The notes under the pieces: model-generated
Told to the model about the DNA's origin: nothing
Seen by the model: only the letters and a program-made list of their open reading frames with translations
Databases searched by the model: none
Source: JAVJUV01 sp047314965
GTDB taxonomy: Bacteria > Pseudomonadota > Alphaproteobacteria > Rhodobacterales > Rhodobacteraceae
DNA: 64,000 nt
NCBI RefSeq assembly: GCF_047314965.1
Contig: NZ_JBLBVK010000052.1
Location: 62,001-126,000 of the forward strand
Reading direction: 5' to 3'
Program-made: the position numbers and the translations under genes
Part shown: positions 33,295-42,102 of the stretch, piece after piece
Position numbering within the stretch: the first letter of the stretch is position 1
How the letters are laid out: each line of letters opens with the position of its first letter

Positions 33295-34759
33295 AAAACG
33301 CACAAGGCCCGAAGACAAGATCCGCTGCGACGCCTGCCCCGTCCTCTGCTACATCGCCGATGGCCGCGCAGGGGCCTGCGACCGCTACGCCAACCACGGC
33401 GGCGAACTGGTCCGCCTTGATCCCCTGACCGTGCTCGAAACCACCGACCAGAAACTTGTCCCCTTCCTTGGAGACGACGCCACCGACTGGGACGGCGACA
33501 TCGTCCATGCCGGGCAGCCCTTCATCACCGCCGTTGGCGCCGGCACCACCTACCCCGATTACAAGCCCGCTCCGTTCATCGTCAGCCAGCAGATCGACGG
33601 CGTCGACATGATCACCGTCGTGACCGAGGGGATCTTCTCCTACTGCGGCGTGAAGGTGAAAATCGACACCGACCGCCACATCGGAGACGAACGCGACATC
33701 GTCCGCGTCCTGGGCGAGCCCATCGGCCACGTAATGACCTCGGAATACGGCTCCAAGATGCTCTCCCTCGGCGGGGTCGAGCACCTGACCGGCGGTACAA
33801 AGTCCGAAGGCCGCGTCACCTGCGACGCGCTTCTCAAGCTCTGCAACCGCGAGGCGGTCGAGATGCAGATCGGCGAGCATGGCACCACGGTCACCATCCA
33901 GGCTGGTCAGGCCCCGATCATCAACGGCGAGCAAGAACGCCTGATGCGCGTCGGCTGCGGGTCGGCCTCGATCGGGATGTTCGCGCGTCAATGGCTCGGC
34001 CATGCCGACGAGGTCGTCGTCGTCGACGACCACATCACCGGCATCCTGTCCGAGCATCAGGCCGGGAAACTTCTCGACATCCCGCCCACCGGTATCCGCA
34101 TCCACGGGCGCCGCTCAACGCCGGGACGTTATTTCCAGGTCGCACAGCCCGGCAACGGCTGGGGCGGCACGGATATCGTGGACCCGCTGACCATCCTCAA
34201 GCCCTTCGATCCCAAGGTCGCCTGGCCGGGCCTCAAGCTCTTCATGATCTCCACCACGGGCGAGCAATACGGATACTACGAACTGGACGAAAACCTCCTG
34301 CCCCAACCCGCGCCGATCCCGCCCGCGCTCAAGGCCTCCGCCGAGCGCGTGGCCGAGAACTGCGAACCCTCCGTCGCCTCCGTCCTCTTCATGGGCGGTG
34401 CAGGCGGCAGCCTGCGCGCCGGCGTCACCGAAAACCCGGTCGGCCTCACGAAATCCGTCCGCGCCGCCCTGACCCACGTCACCGTTGGCGGGGCCGAGGC
34501 CTATGTCTGGCCCGGCGGCGGCATCACCATCATGGCCGACGTGATGGAGACACCGCAAAACGCCTTCGGCTACGTCCCCACGCCCGCCCTTGTCGCGCCG
34601 ATCGAATTCACCATGCGGCGCGAGGATTACGCGGCCCTCGGCGGACACATGGAAGACATCGTCGAGGCCGACAAGGTCGTCACAGACCGCGCCCGCCGCG
34701 TCACGGGCAAGGACGATCCCCGCGCACCCTCGCATTTCTCCTGGGGACGAAAAACCTGA
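33287..34759 (+). CDS. 6-hydroxynicotinate reductase-like Fe-S flavoprotein
   Basis: A 490-residue protein of the family I associate with 6-hydroxynicotinate reductase (Hnr) of Eubacterium barkeri nicotinate fermentation, which reduces the hydroxylated ring. The N-terminus has C14-x2-C17-x3-C21-x9-C31 (KIRCDACPVLCYIADG...GACDRY), fit for a [4Fe-4S] cluster. More Cys occur at SYCGV and VGCGSASIG. It has no membrane segment. ATG overlaps the hydroxylase stop by 8 bp and its own stop overlaps the UPF0280 start (TGATG). In this aerobic-looking genome the usual later fermentation genes are absent, so the substrate may be different. Confidence 0.78.
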   Translation: MAEKRTRPEDKIRCDACPVLCYIADGRAGACDRYANHGGELVRLDPLTVLETTDQKLVPFLGDDATDWDGDIVHAGQPFITAVGAGTTYPDYKPAPFIVSQQIDGVDMITVVTEGIFSYCGVKVKIDTDRHIGDERDIVRVLGEPIGHVMTSEYGSKMLSLGGVEHLTGGTKSEGRVTCDALLKLCNREAVEMQIGEHGTTVTIQAGQAPIINGEQERLMRVGCGSASIGMFARQWLGHADEVVVVDDHITGILSEHQAGKLLDIPPTGIRIHGRRSTPGRYFQVAQPGNGWGGTDIVDPLTILKPFDPKVAWPGLKLFMISTTGEQYGYYELDENLLPQPAPIPPALKASAERVAENCEPSVASVLFMGGAGGSLRAGVTENPVGLTKSVRAALTHVTVGGAEAYVWPGGGITIMADVMETPQNAFGYVPTPALVAPIEFTMRREDYAALGGHMEDIVEADKVVTDRARRVTGKDDPRAPSHFSWGRKT

Positions 34760-35616
34760 TGCAACCGCCTCGGGAGAAACGGCTTTCCGGCAACCGCCTG
34801 CACCTCTCCCACGGACCAATCGACCTGATAATTTCCGCCGAAGGCGACCGTGAGGCAGCCTTTTCCGCCGCGACGGATCGCTTCCAGACGATCCTGACCG
34901 AACTCGTGGCAGAACTCCCGCGCCTGCGGCAACCGCTCGGCGCCACTCCCTTCAGCGGGCCCACAGCCCGCCGCATGGCAAGCGCCATCCGCCCGCACAC
35001 CGATGTCTTCGTCACCCCAATGGCCGCCGTAGCCGGTTCCGTCGCCGACGAGATCCTTGCCGCGATGACCGGCGCCGCCACCCTAACGCGCGCCGCCGTC
35101 AACAACGGTGGCGATATCGCGCTTCACCTCGCTTCCGGCCAGAACTTCACGCTCGCCATGGCCTCCGCCGATGCCCACGACCTCGGACGGATCGACATCC
35201 GCGCCGAAGACGACATCCACGGCATCGCCACCTCGGGCCGCCACGGGCGCAGTCACTCGCTCGGCATCGCCGACAGCGTGACAGTGCTTGCCTCAACCGC
35301 CGCTGCCGCCGACGCCGCGGCGACGCTCATCGCGAACGCGGTCGACCTGCCCGGACATCCGGGCATAACGCGCGCGCCCGCGAATAGCCTCTCCCCCGAC
35401 AGCGATCTCGGCGACCGCCTCGTGACGATCGAGGTGGCCAACCTGACGCCATCGGACATCTCCGCGGCCCTCGACGCGGGCGAAGCCGCGGCGCGGAAGA
35501 TGCATGCGGCCTCTCTGATCCGGGGAGCCGCGCTGTTCCTCGCTGGCCAAAACCGAATTCTGGGCGAAACACTCACTCGGAGCGCCGACGAGATGCCATA
35601 CGTTTTGCCGACGTAA
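34759..35616 (+). CDS. UPF0280 family protein (ApbE-like fold)
   Basis: A 285-residue member of UPF0280, a family related in fold to the FMN transferase ApbE. Residues 111-121 (RAAVNNGGDIA) match the ApbE nucleotide-binding NxGGD element, and residues 85-100 (VTPMAAVAGSVADEIL) are the other conserved block. There is no signal peptide, whereas classical ApbE is exported, so it would act in the cytoplasm. It is translationally coupled to the reductase gene. Function is not established for the family; a flavin or Fe-S maturation role for the neighbouring reductase is an inference. Its last codons lie inside a repeated 41-bp element. Confidence 0.85.
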   Translation: MQPPREKRLSGNRLHLSHGPIDLIISAEGDREAAFSAATDRFQTILTELVAELPRLRQPLGATPFSGPTARRMASAIRPHTDVFVTPMAAVAGSVADEILAAMTGAATLTRAAVNNGGDIALHLASGQNFTLAMASADAHDLGRIDIRAEDDIHGIATSGRHGRSHSLGIADSVTVLASTAAAADAAATLIANAVDLPGHPGITRAPANSLSPDSDLGDRLVTIEVANLTPSDISAALDAGEAAARKMHAASLIRGAALFLAGQNRILGETLTRSADEMPYVLPT

Positions 35617-35634
35617 CGCAGACGCTCCGCCGAC
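35594..35634. repeat. Copy A of a 41-bp dispersed element
   Basis: It spans the last seven codons of the UPF0280 gene, its stop and 18 bp beyond. It aligns without gaps to 58139-58179 with 34 of 41 bases identical; the shared blocks are TGCCATACGT, TTGCCGACG, GACGCT and GCCGAC. Related GCCGAC/GCAGAC units recur every 11 bp inside it. Confidence 0.75.
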
Positions 35635-35718
35635 ATATGATTTTCAATTCAGTACAAAAGGTTACGGTGCGATTCTACGACGCCAAGGCGCACACCCGCA
35701 CTCAGCAAAAACGCCCGA

Positions 35719-36549
35719 TTAACCATTGGGGCGCGCATAGCGGACGAATGCGAACTTGTCTCCCGAAGGCGCCCAGCATGGCACGTTGATCGTCCCTTGC
35801 CCGCCAAACAACTCCACCAGCGTCCGGACTGATCCATCGGCTTCATCCAAAAGCCGCAAGGACACCTCGAGGCCTCTCGGATGCCCCTCGGTCCCTGCCG
35901 GATAAGCGAGGTACAGAACCGCGCCACCCTTCGGAGACGGATGCGGGAACCAGTTGACCCGCTCATCGTCCGTCATCCGTTCCGGTGGTCCACCCGTGGC
36001 CGGCACACGCCAGAGATCGACCTGCCCATTCACTTCACCATTAAACCACAACCATTTGCCATCACTTGAATAATCCGGTCCATCGCAGTGGTCGAATGCG
36101 TCCGTCAATTGCCGTTCCGGCCCACCACCGACAGGACAGGTGTAGACCTGGAAACCGGCCTGCCTCCGCCCGACATAGGCCAGCGTTTTCCCGTCCGGCG
36201 ACCACCCGTGCCAATAGGACGGCCCCGTCTCCGTCACGAGCTGCGGCGTCCCGCCCTCCGCGGAAAGCGTATAGACCCGGCTCTCTCCGAACTCTGTCTT
36301 GTCGGAAATCACCAGGGTACGGCCATCCGGCGAAATGCCGTGGTCGTTGTTCAGACGGTTCAACTCTCCTGTCGGAATTTCGACCATGTCCGGCCGATTC
36401 AGGGGCACCCGGTACAGCCGCCCATCGGCATTGACGATCAGGTCTGCGCCATCCGGCGTCCAGTTCGGCGCCTCGACCAGCCGGTCGCTGGCCAGCACGA
36501 CGGTCACCTCTCTAGAAGCCAAGCCATAGACACATATTTCGCTTTTCAT
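35719..36549 (-). CDS. TolB-like beta-propeller protein
   Basis: A 276-residue protein built of repeated TolB/WD40-like blades (WTPDGADLIVNADG, GISPDGRTLVISDK, WSPDGKTLAYVGR, YSSDGKWLWFNG, PSPKGGAVLYLA). No signal peptide is present, unlike true TolB, so it is probably cytoplasmic. Such short propellers often sit beside plant-glycan genes and may be lyases or sugar-binding proteins (some resemble oligogalacturonide lyase), but the catalytic histidines of that enzyme cannot be confirmed here. Its ATG overlaps the GH43 stop (ATGA), making it the last gene of the operon. Confidence 0.82.
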   Translation of the reverse strand: MKSEICVYGLASREVTVVLASDRLVEAPNWTPDGADLIVNADGRLYRVPLNRPDMVEIPTGELNRLNNDHGISPDGRTLVISDKTEFGESRVYTLSAEGGTPQLVTETGPSYWHGWSPDGKTLAYVGRRQAGFQVYTCPVGGGPERQLTDAFDHCDGPDYSSDGKWLWFNGEVNGQVDLWRVPATGGPPERMTDDERVNWFPHPSPKGGAVLYLAYPAGTEGHPRGLEVSLRLLDEADGSVRTLVELFGGQGTINVPCWAPSGDKFAFVRYARPNG

Positions 36550-38150
36550 TCAGCACCTTGCGGTGAATATGTGAAGTTTGAAAACCGCGCTTCCCGCGCC
36601 ATGCCCGAGGTGTCATAAGCCACCATTCCGACGAAGGCACCGGTAAACGACGCGTGTTCGCCCCGACCACCCTCGTCCGAGATGACCGCGGCATTCAGCT
36701 CCGGCCCAACGGGCCGCCAGTCCATCTCGCCCTGCGCCCAGTAGAACCGCTGAACCGCGTGATCCACTTCGACCGCAAGGCGCACCGGCCCGTAGTCAAG
36801 CTCCACCGGCAGCTGCAGCGGATGTTCCAGCGCGCAGTCCGGCCAGTTGCCCGGGCAGGACTGGATCGACAGTGTCCGCCCCACCCCCAGCTCATGGGAC
36901 ACCAGAAGGGCATGGTACTTGTGCCGGTTATAATAGGTCGTCAGCCCTGCCGCCTCCTGATATGAGGCCGGCGCAAAATCCACCGTCGTCTCGGCCCGAT
37001 AGTGGAAATGCTGCTGCCGACGGGCCACCAGCGCCTGCTCGAACCAGCTTCCAAGGCTCTCACGCCCGATCAGCACCAAAGTGCCATCCTCGATCCGGAA
37101 GATTCGCCCGCTCTCGGGTGTCCGAAGCCACTGAAAATCGTGGGGCAGCCCCTCGTCAAAGCGGTAGTGCGACGCCCCGACTGCAGGTATCGCCGCATCG
37201 CTTCGCACATCCAGCGGTGCAAGGAGCCCGCCGTCCTCCAGCCACAGCCAGTCGTCCTGCCAGACAACCCGCGCAATCCCGGTTTCGCGGCCGAGGGGAC
37301 AGAACCGGCCCTTGCCATCCTTGCCCGCAATCGGCCGGCCCATCAGGTAGGTGTGCCAGTGCGATCCATCCGGTCCCTCGACATATTGGCCGTGACCGGT
37401 CCGCTGGACAGGATGCTGCGAAGCTCCCGCCGCGCTCATCACGAACTTCTGCGGATGAACCTCGTAAGGCCCTGTAATTTCTCGCGATCTGGCGAGCGTG
37501 ACCGCATGGTCGTACCCAGTACCGCCCTCTGCGGTGGTCAGGTAATAGAAGTCGCCTCTCCGAAACAGGTGTGGTGCCTCGGTCAACCCGCGCTCTGTGC
37601 CGTCGAAGATGTTGATCGCCTCTCCAAGCAAACCCTTCTCGGGCGACCACTCCTGCAACAGGATACCGTCGAAACTCGCATGCTTCGGGTTGCCGCCTGT
37701 CCCCTCGCCGCGATGGTTCCACCGCATGTTGACGAACCACTTGCGCCCATCGTCGTCGTGGAAAAGCGACGGATCGAACCCGCTTGAATTTACATACCAG
37801 GGATCGCACCACGTGCCGTCGATCGTCTCGCAGGCCGTTATATAGTTGTGCGTGTCCTTGTAGGCCCCATCCAACCGCTTAACATCCGTGTAGACCAGCC
37901 AGAACCGGTCTCCGTCATGGGACAAGCACGGTGCCCAGATCCCGCACGAGTCGGGATTCCCGCGCATATCCAGCAACTTGGCTCGGTTCAGCGGCGCCGC
38001 CACGAAGCGCCAGTTCGCCATGTCTTCCGAGGCGTATATCCGGACACCCGGGTACCACTCGAACGTGGACGTTGCGATATAGAAGGTCTCCCCGACCCGG
38101 CAGATCGACGGATCGGGGTGAAAACCCGGCAGGATCGGGTTGCGGATCAT
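36546..38150 (-). CDS. GH43-family beta-xylosidase / arabinofuranosidase
   Basis: Intracellular inverting glycosidase releasing xylose or arabinose from short oligosaccharides. The 534-residue protein begins with the GH43 opening NPILPGFHPDPSICRVG (general-base Asp), has the pKa-modulating Asp in SSGFDPSLFHDDDG, the acid Glu in GLTEAPHLFRRG, and a C-terminal beta-sandwich (about 330-534) as in XynB-type enzymes. No signal peptide. It overlaps both neighbours by ATGA, so it is embedded in the importer operon, suggesting that xylo-oligosaccharides are the transported substrate. Confidence 0.93.
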   Translation of the reverse strand: MIRNPILPGFHPDPSICRVGETFYIATSTFEWYPGVRIYASEDMANWRFVAAPLNRAKLLDMRGNPDSCGIWAPCLSHDGDRFWLVYTDVKRLDGAYKDTHNYITACETIDGTWCDPWYVNSSGFDPSLFHDDDGRKWFVNMRWNHRGEGTGGNPKHASFDGILLQEWSPEKGLLGEAINIFDGTERGLTEAPHLFRRGDFYYLTTAEGGTGYDHAVTLARSREITGPYEVHPQKFVMSAAGASQHPVQRTGHGQYVEGPDGSHWHTYLMGRPIAGKDGKGRFCPLGRETGIARVVWQDDWLWLEDGGLLAPLDVRSDAAIPAVGASHYRFDEGLPHDFQWLRTPESGRIFRIEDGTLVLIGRESLGSWFEQALVARRQQHFHYRAETTVDFAPASYQEAAGLTTYYNRHKYHALLVSHELGVGRTLSIQSCPGNWPDCALEHPLQLPVELDYGPVRLAVEVDHAVQRFYWAQGEMDWRPVGPELNAAVISDEGGRGEHASFTGAFVGMVAYDTSGMAREARFSNFTYSPQGAE

Positions 38151-39271
38151 GCGCTGACCAGAAGTCCCCTAGCAGCGGCCGGATCCAGCGCCGCGGGACG
38201 CTCGCAGGTTGTCGTCATCTCCACGAAGGAACCGGTTTCGCCCGACTTGAGGATTCCAGTCATTACCTCGACGGCATGCAGAGCCAGCTCCATAGAGCAA
38301 CGGTGCGCCCGCCCCTCGCCGATGGCCTGCGCCATGTCGGCAAGCCCGGCAGTGCGATAATTCGCTCGCGTATCCTGATTGGCAACACCGAACGGATGAT
38401 CCCATGGCGTTACTGTTTCGGCCTCGGCATTGGCCCGCTTCAGGATCAGATCGCCCCCGAAGAAGTTCGGATCGGGCACGTCCAGCGAGGCCTCGGTTCC
38501 ATAAAGCTCCATCGGCTTGTGGCCATGACCCCAGACGTCCCAGCTTGTGCACATGGTGATCACGGCGCCATTAGCGAAATGCAGCAACCCGTGGATCGTC
38601 GTCGGCGTCTTCACCGGAATGGTCTCGCCCTTCCGAGGCTCGGACAGGATGGTCCGGGTCTCGCTGGGCGTCACTGTCACCGCCGCCACTCGGGAAACGG
38701 GACCAAGCAACTGGACAAGGTTCGTCACATAATACGGACCGATATCCAGTACCGGCCCCGCACCCGGGAGGAAAAAGAAGTCGGGGTTGGGGTGCCAGTG
38801 CTCCATGCCGTGGCTCATCACGAAGGCGGTGCCGCTTGTCACGCGGCCGACCGTGCCATCATCGACCAGCGCACGCGCCTGCTGATGCGCGCCGCCAAGG
38901 AACGTGTCCGGTGCCGAACCGATGCGAAGGCCCTTGGGTCCGGCAAGCCGCTTCAATTCCGCACCTTCCTCAAGCGACAGCACGAAAGGCTTTTCGGAAT
39001 AGACGTGCTTGCCCGCCTCCAGCACCCTGGCAGAAACCTCGAAATGCGCGGCGGGAATGGTCAGGTTGACGACGATGTCCACGTCGTCCGCCGCCAGCAA
39101 GCCGTCCACCGTTTCGGCGCGCACGCCGAACTCCGCAGCCCGCGCCTTTGCCGCGTCAATGTTGATATCCGCGACCGCGCGAACCTCGATGTCCCGGAAC
39201 ATGGGAGCAAGGCGCAGGTATGCCGCCGATATGTTTCCACAACCGATGATGCCGACACCATGTTTGGTCAT
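38147..39271 (-). CDS. Gfo/Idh/MocA-family oxidoreductase
   Basis: NAD(P)-dependent sugar or inositol dehydrogenase of 374 residues. It has a Rossmann start (HGVGIIGCGNISAAYLRLAP), the cofactor/active-site motif AGKHVYSEKPF (Lys of EKP) and the catalytic region with GPVLDIGPYYV. The ATG at 39271 follows GAGGAG at 9 bp. Clustered with a TIM-barrel epimerase and a xylosidase, it may oxidise a free sugar such as xylose or glucose at C1 or C3; exact substrate unknown. Confidence 0.92.
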   Translation of the reverse strand: MTKHGVGIIGCGNISAAYLRLAPMFRDIEVRAVADINIDAAKARAAEFGVRAETVDGLLAADDVDIVVNLTIPAAHFEVSARVLEAGKHVYSEKPFVLSLEEGAELKRLAGPKGLRIGSAPDTFLGGAHQQARALVDDGTVGRVTSGTAFVMSHGMEHWHPNPDFFFLPGAGPVLDIGPYYVTNLVQLLGPVSRVAAVTVTPSETRTILSEPRKGETIPVKTPTTIHGLLHFANGAVITMCTSWDVWGHGHKPMELYGTEASLDVPDPNFFGGDLILKRANAEAETVTPWDHPFGVANQDTRANYRTAGLADMAQAIGEGRAHRCSMELALHAVEVMTGILKSGETGSFVEMTTTCERPAALDPAAARGLLVSA

Positions 39272-39284
39272 GTTCACCAACTCC

Positions 39285-40037
39285 TCAGAGCGAATTCAGA
39301 AAGGTGATCGAGCGGTTGGCAAAGCGCGCATCGTCACTGGGATTGTCGTGCTCCAGAACGAACAGCTGGCAATCCGCCCGCTTTAGCGCCGCCATCAGTC
39401 CGGCCCAGTCCATCGTGCCATGGCCCACGTCCGCCCAGCCGTCCTCGTCGGCGCACTCGCCCTCGGCGGCGATATCCTTCACATGAGCAGCCACCAGCCT
39501 GTCCGCGTATTTCTCGATCCAGACCAGCGGGTCCTGGCCACCGCGCACGACCCAAGCCACGTCGAGTTCTAGGTCCAGTTCCGGCCCGCCCTCGAGGATA
39601 AGGTCCAGAGGATGCGCACCGCCTGTCCGCGAGAACTCGAAATCGTGATTGTGCCAGCCGAACGCCAGGCCCGCATCCTTGAGCGGCTTGCCAGCTTCCT
39701 CCAGACGCGCGCCGAACGCACGCCAGCCCGCATCGTCGGTTGGCCGCTGATCCGCGGCCAGGTGCGGCACGAAAACGTGGCTCATGCCCAGAGTGCGTGC
39801 AACCTCGATCACGCGCGCGGGATCTGTCTCGACCATGTCCAGCCCGACATGCCCACTGGGCATCGCCAGACCATTGTCGCCCAAAGCCGCTTTCAGGCCT
39901 TCAAGGTTGTCGAGCGACGCATAAAGCGCCCCATAGCCTTCGACCTGGCGATATCCCAGATGGGCCACCATCTTGAGGGTCTTTTCCAGCGGGGGAAAGT
40001 TGCGGGAGCTGTAAAGCTGATACGAAAGCGTTGTCAC
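39285..40037 (-). CDS. Sugar phosphate isomerase/epimerase (xylose isomerase-like TIM barrel)
   Basis: A 250-residue single-domain TIM barrel of the AP-endonuclease 2 family. Metal-ligand-like residues are seen in FGWHNHDFEF, LELDVAWVVRGG, AAHVKDIAAEGE and FVLEHDNPS. The start is GTG at 40037 with AAAGGA 8 bp upstream. It sits 13 bp before the Gfo/Idh/MocA gene; this pair is often found together, the dehydrogenase producing a keto-sugar that the epimerase or hydrolase uses. Confidence 0.9.
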   Translation of the reverse strand: MTTLSYQLYSSRNFPPLEKTLKMVAHLGYRQVEGYGALYASLDNLEGLKAALGDNGLAMPSGHVGLDMVETDPARVIEVARTLGMSHVFVPHLAADQRPTDDAGWRAFGARLEEAGKPLKDAGLAFGWHNHDFEFSRTGGAHPLDLILEGGPELDLELDVAWVVRGGQDPLVWIEKYADRLVAAHVKDIAAEGECADEDGWADVGHGTMDWAGLMAALKRADCQLFVLEHDNPSDDARFANRSITFLNSL

Positions 40038-40111
40038 TTGTCTCGTCCTTTGGGCCGGTCGACGGCAAATCCGCGACCGGGGTTTTGAGGTCTTTGAACG
40101 TGCGGGTATCC

Positions 40112-41197
40112 TCAGATACGGCGCTCGTCCTTTGCATCGAACAGCGAGGCCGGCCCTGATGATATACCGATCGGCAACATGTCTCCGGCGCGAACATGCG
40201 ACTGTCCGCTGATCCGCAGCCAGAAACGTTCGCCACCCAACCGGGTCATGACCAGCGTGTCAGAGCCTAGAGGGTCCACGACCTCGGCCTTCGCTTCGAA
40301 TTGGGTGGCGCTTTGTGCGGCCTCACTGCCGAACACAACGTGTTCGGGCCTGATGCCAAACCAGGCGTCGCCCTCGATCTTGCGGGTGAACTCGTAGTCA
40401 GAGAGTGCAACCCTTATGTCGCCAGCCACGAAGCTGTCGCCCTCGATCCGCCCCTTCATCAGGTTCATGGCCGGAGACCCGATGAAATCGGCAACGTACA
40501 GGTTCGCGGGCCGGCTGTAGATCTCGGCGGGCGACGCCAGCTGCTGAATGATACCGTCTTTCATGATCGCGATCCGGTCCGCCAGCGTCATCGCCTCGAC
40601 CTGATCGTGCGTCACGTAGATCATCGTGTTCTGAAGCCGGTCGTGCAGCTGCTTCAGCTCCACCCGCAAATCGGCACGCAGTTTCGCGTCGAGGTTCGAC
40701 AACGGCTCGTCGAACAGGAACACGTCCACATCCCGCACCAGCGCCCGCCCGATCGCGACCCGCTGACGCTGGCCGCCCGACAAGGCAGAAGGCTTCCGGT
40801 TCAGAAGCGGTTCGATCTGAAGGATCTCGGCAGCGCGCGCCACCCGCTCCTTGATCTCCGGCTTTGGCACCTTGGCGTTCTTCAGCCCGAACGACATGTT
40901 CCCTTCGACGGTCATCTGCGGATAGAGCGCATAGGACTGGAACACCATGCCGATACCCCGTTCAGAAGGCTCGGCCCAGGTGACGTTCTTTCCCTTGATC
41001 CAGATCTGCCCGCCCGAGACATCCAGAAGCCCGGCGATGCAGTTCAGAAGCGTGGACTTTCCGCAACCCGAAGAGCCGAGCAGCACCAGGAACTCGCCCT
41101 CGTGGATGTCGAGATTCAGGTTCTTCAGAACCTTCACTGCTCCGAAACTCAGGTCCAGGCTCTTGATTTCGACGGATTTCGCCTTGGTTGTCTCCAT
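40112..41197 (-). CDS. Sugar ABC importer ATPase (UgpC/MalK type)
   Basis: The 361-residue ATPase drives the importer encoded upstream. It has Walker A LGSSGCGKST, Q-loop VFQSYALYPQMTV, signature LSGGQRQRVAIGR, Walker B VFLFDEPLSNLD and THDQ, followed by a C-terminal TOBE-type regulatory domain (about 240-361). AAGGA precedes the ATG. It comes 5 bp after the second permease and 74 bp before the epimerase gene. The protein resembles AglK closely in layout, so cross-energising between the two importers is conceivable. Confidence 0.93.
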   Translation of the reverse strand: METTKAKSVEIKSLDLSFGAVKVLKNLNLDIHEGEFLVLLGSSGCGKSTLLNCIAGLLDVSGGQIWIKGKNVTWAEPSERGIGMVFQSYALYPQMTVEGNMSFGLKNAKVPKPEIKERVARAAEILQIEPLLNRKPSALSGGQRQRVAIGRALVRDVDVFLFDEPLSNLDAKLRADLRVELKQLHDRLQNTMIYVTHDQVEAMTLADRIAIMKDGIIQQLASPAEIYSRPANLYVADFIGSPAMNLMKGRIEGDSFVAGDIRVALSDYEFTRKIEGDAWFGIRPEHVVFGSEAAQSATQFEAKAEVVDPLGSDTLVMTRLGGERFWLRISGQSHVRAGDMLPIGISSGPASLFDAKDERRI

Positions 41198-41202
41198 AGG
41201 TC

Positions 41203-42102
41203 TTATCCTTTCACGGCGCCGGCAGCGATACCGCGCACGAACAGGCGGCCCGACACGAAGTAGATGATCAGGGGAACAAGGCCGGTCAGGATCGTGGCCG
41301 CCATGTTGACGTTGTATTCCTTCACGCCCTGCACCGAGTTGACGATGTTGTTCAGCTGAACCGTCATCGGGTAGAGGTCAGGCTTGGTATAGACCACGCC
41401 GAACAGGAAGTCGTTCCAGATGCCGGTAACCTGCAGGATCATCGCGACAACGAAGATCGGCAGTGACATCGGCAACATGATCCGGAAGTAGATACCCCAG
41501 AACCGCGCGCCATCGACGCGGGCGGCCTTGAAAAGCTCCTCGGGAAGCGAGGTGAAGTAGTTCCGGAAAAGAAGCGTCAGGATCGGCATCCCGAAGATCG
41601 AATGCACGATAACCAGCCCCCAGAGAGTTCCATAAAGCCCGATTTCGCGCAGCAGGATCACGATTGGATAGAGCATCACCTGGTAAGGGATGAAAGCCCC
41701 GAAAATGAGGATGGTGAAGAACAGGTCGGCGCCCTTGAACCTCCAGTTGGCAAGCGCATAGCCATTCACGCTGGCGATCGCGATCGACACGATCACCGAA
41801 GGCACTGTGATCCGCACCGAGTTCCAGAACCCCCGGCTCAGACCGTCGCAGTTCAGTCCCGTGCAGGCCTCGGCCCACGCTTTGACCCAGGGCTCGAAGG
41901 TGATTTCGACGGGCGGAGAAAAGATGTTCCCCATCCGGATCTCGGGCATCCCCTTCAGCGACGTCACGATCATCACGTAGAGAGGCAGCATGTAATACAG
42001 CGCGACAACGGTCAGTGTGCCGTAAAGGAAGATATTCCGGCGCGACATGACCCGGCGGGGTTTCGGCCCGTGAGGGCCTTCGAATTGCATGATGTCAGCC
42101 AC
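41203..42102 (-). CDS. Sugar ABC importer permease, MalG type
   Basis: A 299-residue inner-membrane subunit with six helices and an EAA loop (FKAARVDGARFWGIYFRIMLPMS) near residue 215. The first helix lies at about 25-47. It starts at GTG, 8 bp inside the preceding permease gene, with GGAGG 8 bp upstream. It pairs with the longer permease to form the channel. Confidence 0.92.
   Translation of the reverse strand: MADIMQFEGPHGPKPRRVMSRRNIFLYGTLTVVALYYMLPLYVMIVTSLKGMPEIRMGNIFSPPVEITFEPWVKAWAEACTGLNCDGLSRGFWNSVRITVPSVIVSIAIASVNGYALANWRFKGADLFFTILIFGAFIPYQVMLYPIVILLREIGLYGTLWGLVIVHSIFGMPILTLLFRNYFTSLPEELFKAARVDGARFWGIYFRIMLPMSLPIFVVAMILQVTGIWNDFLFGVVYTKPDLYPMTVQLNNIVNSVQGVKEYNVNMAATILTGLVPLIIYFVSGRLFVRGIAAGAVKG

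Noticed and set aside
30301..33318. A 1005-codon open frame on the minus strand opposite the hydroxylase gene
   Set aside because: Its reading is a Gly/Asp/Arg-rich shadow caused by high-GC codon use of the real plus-strand gene, which has complete Fe-S and Moco motifs.
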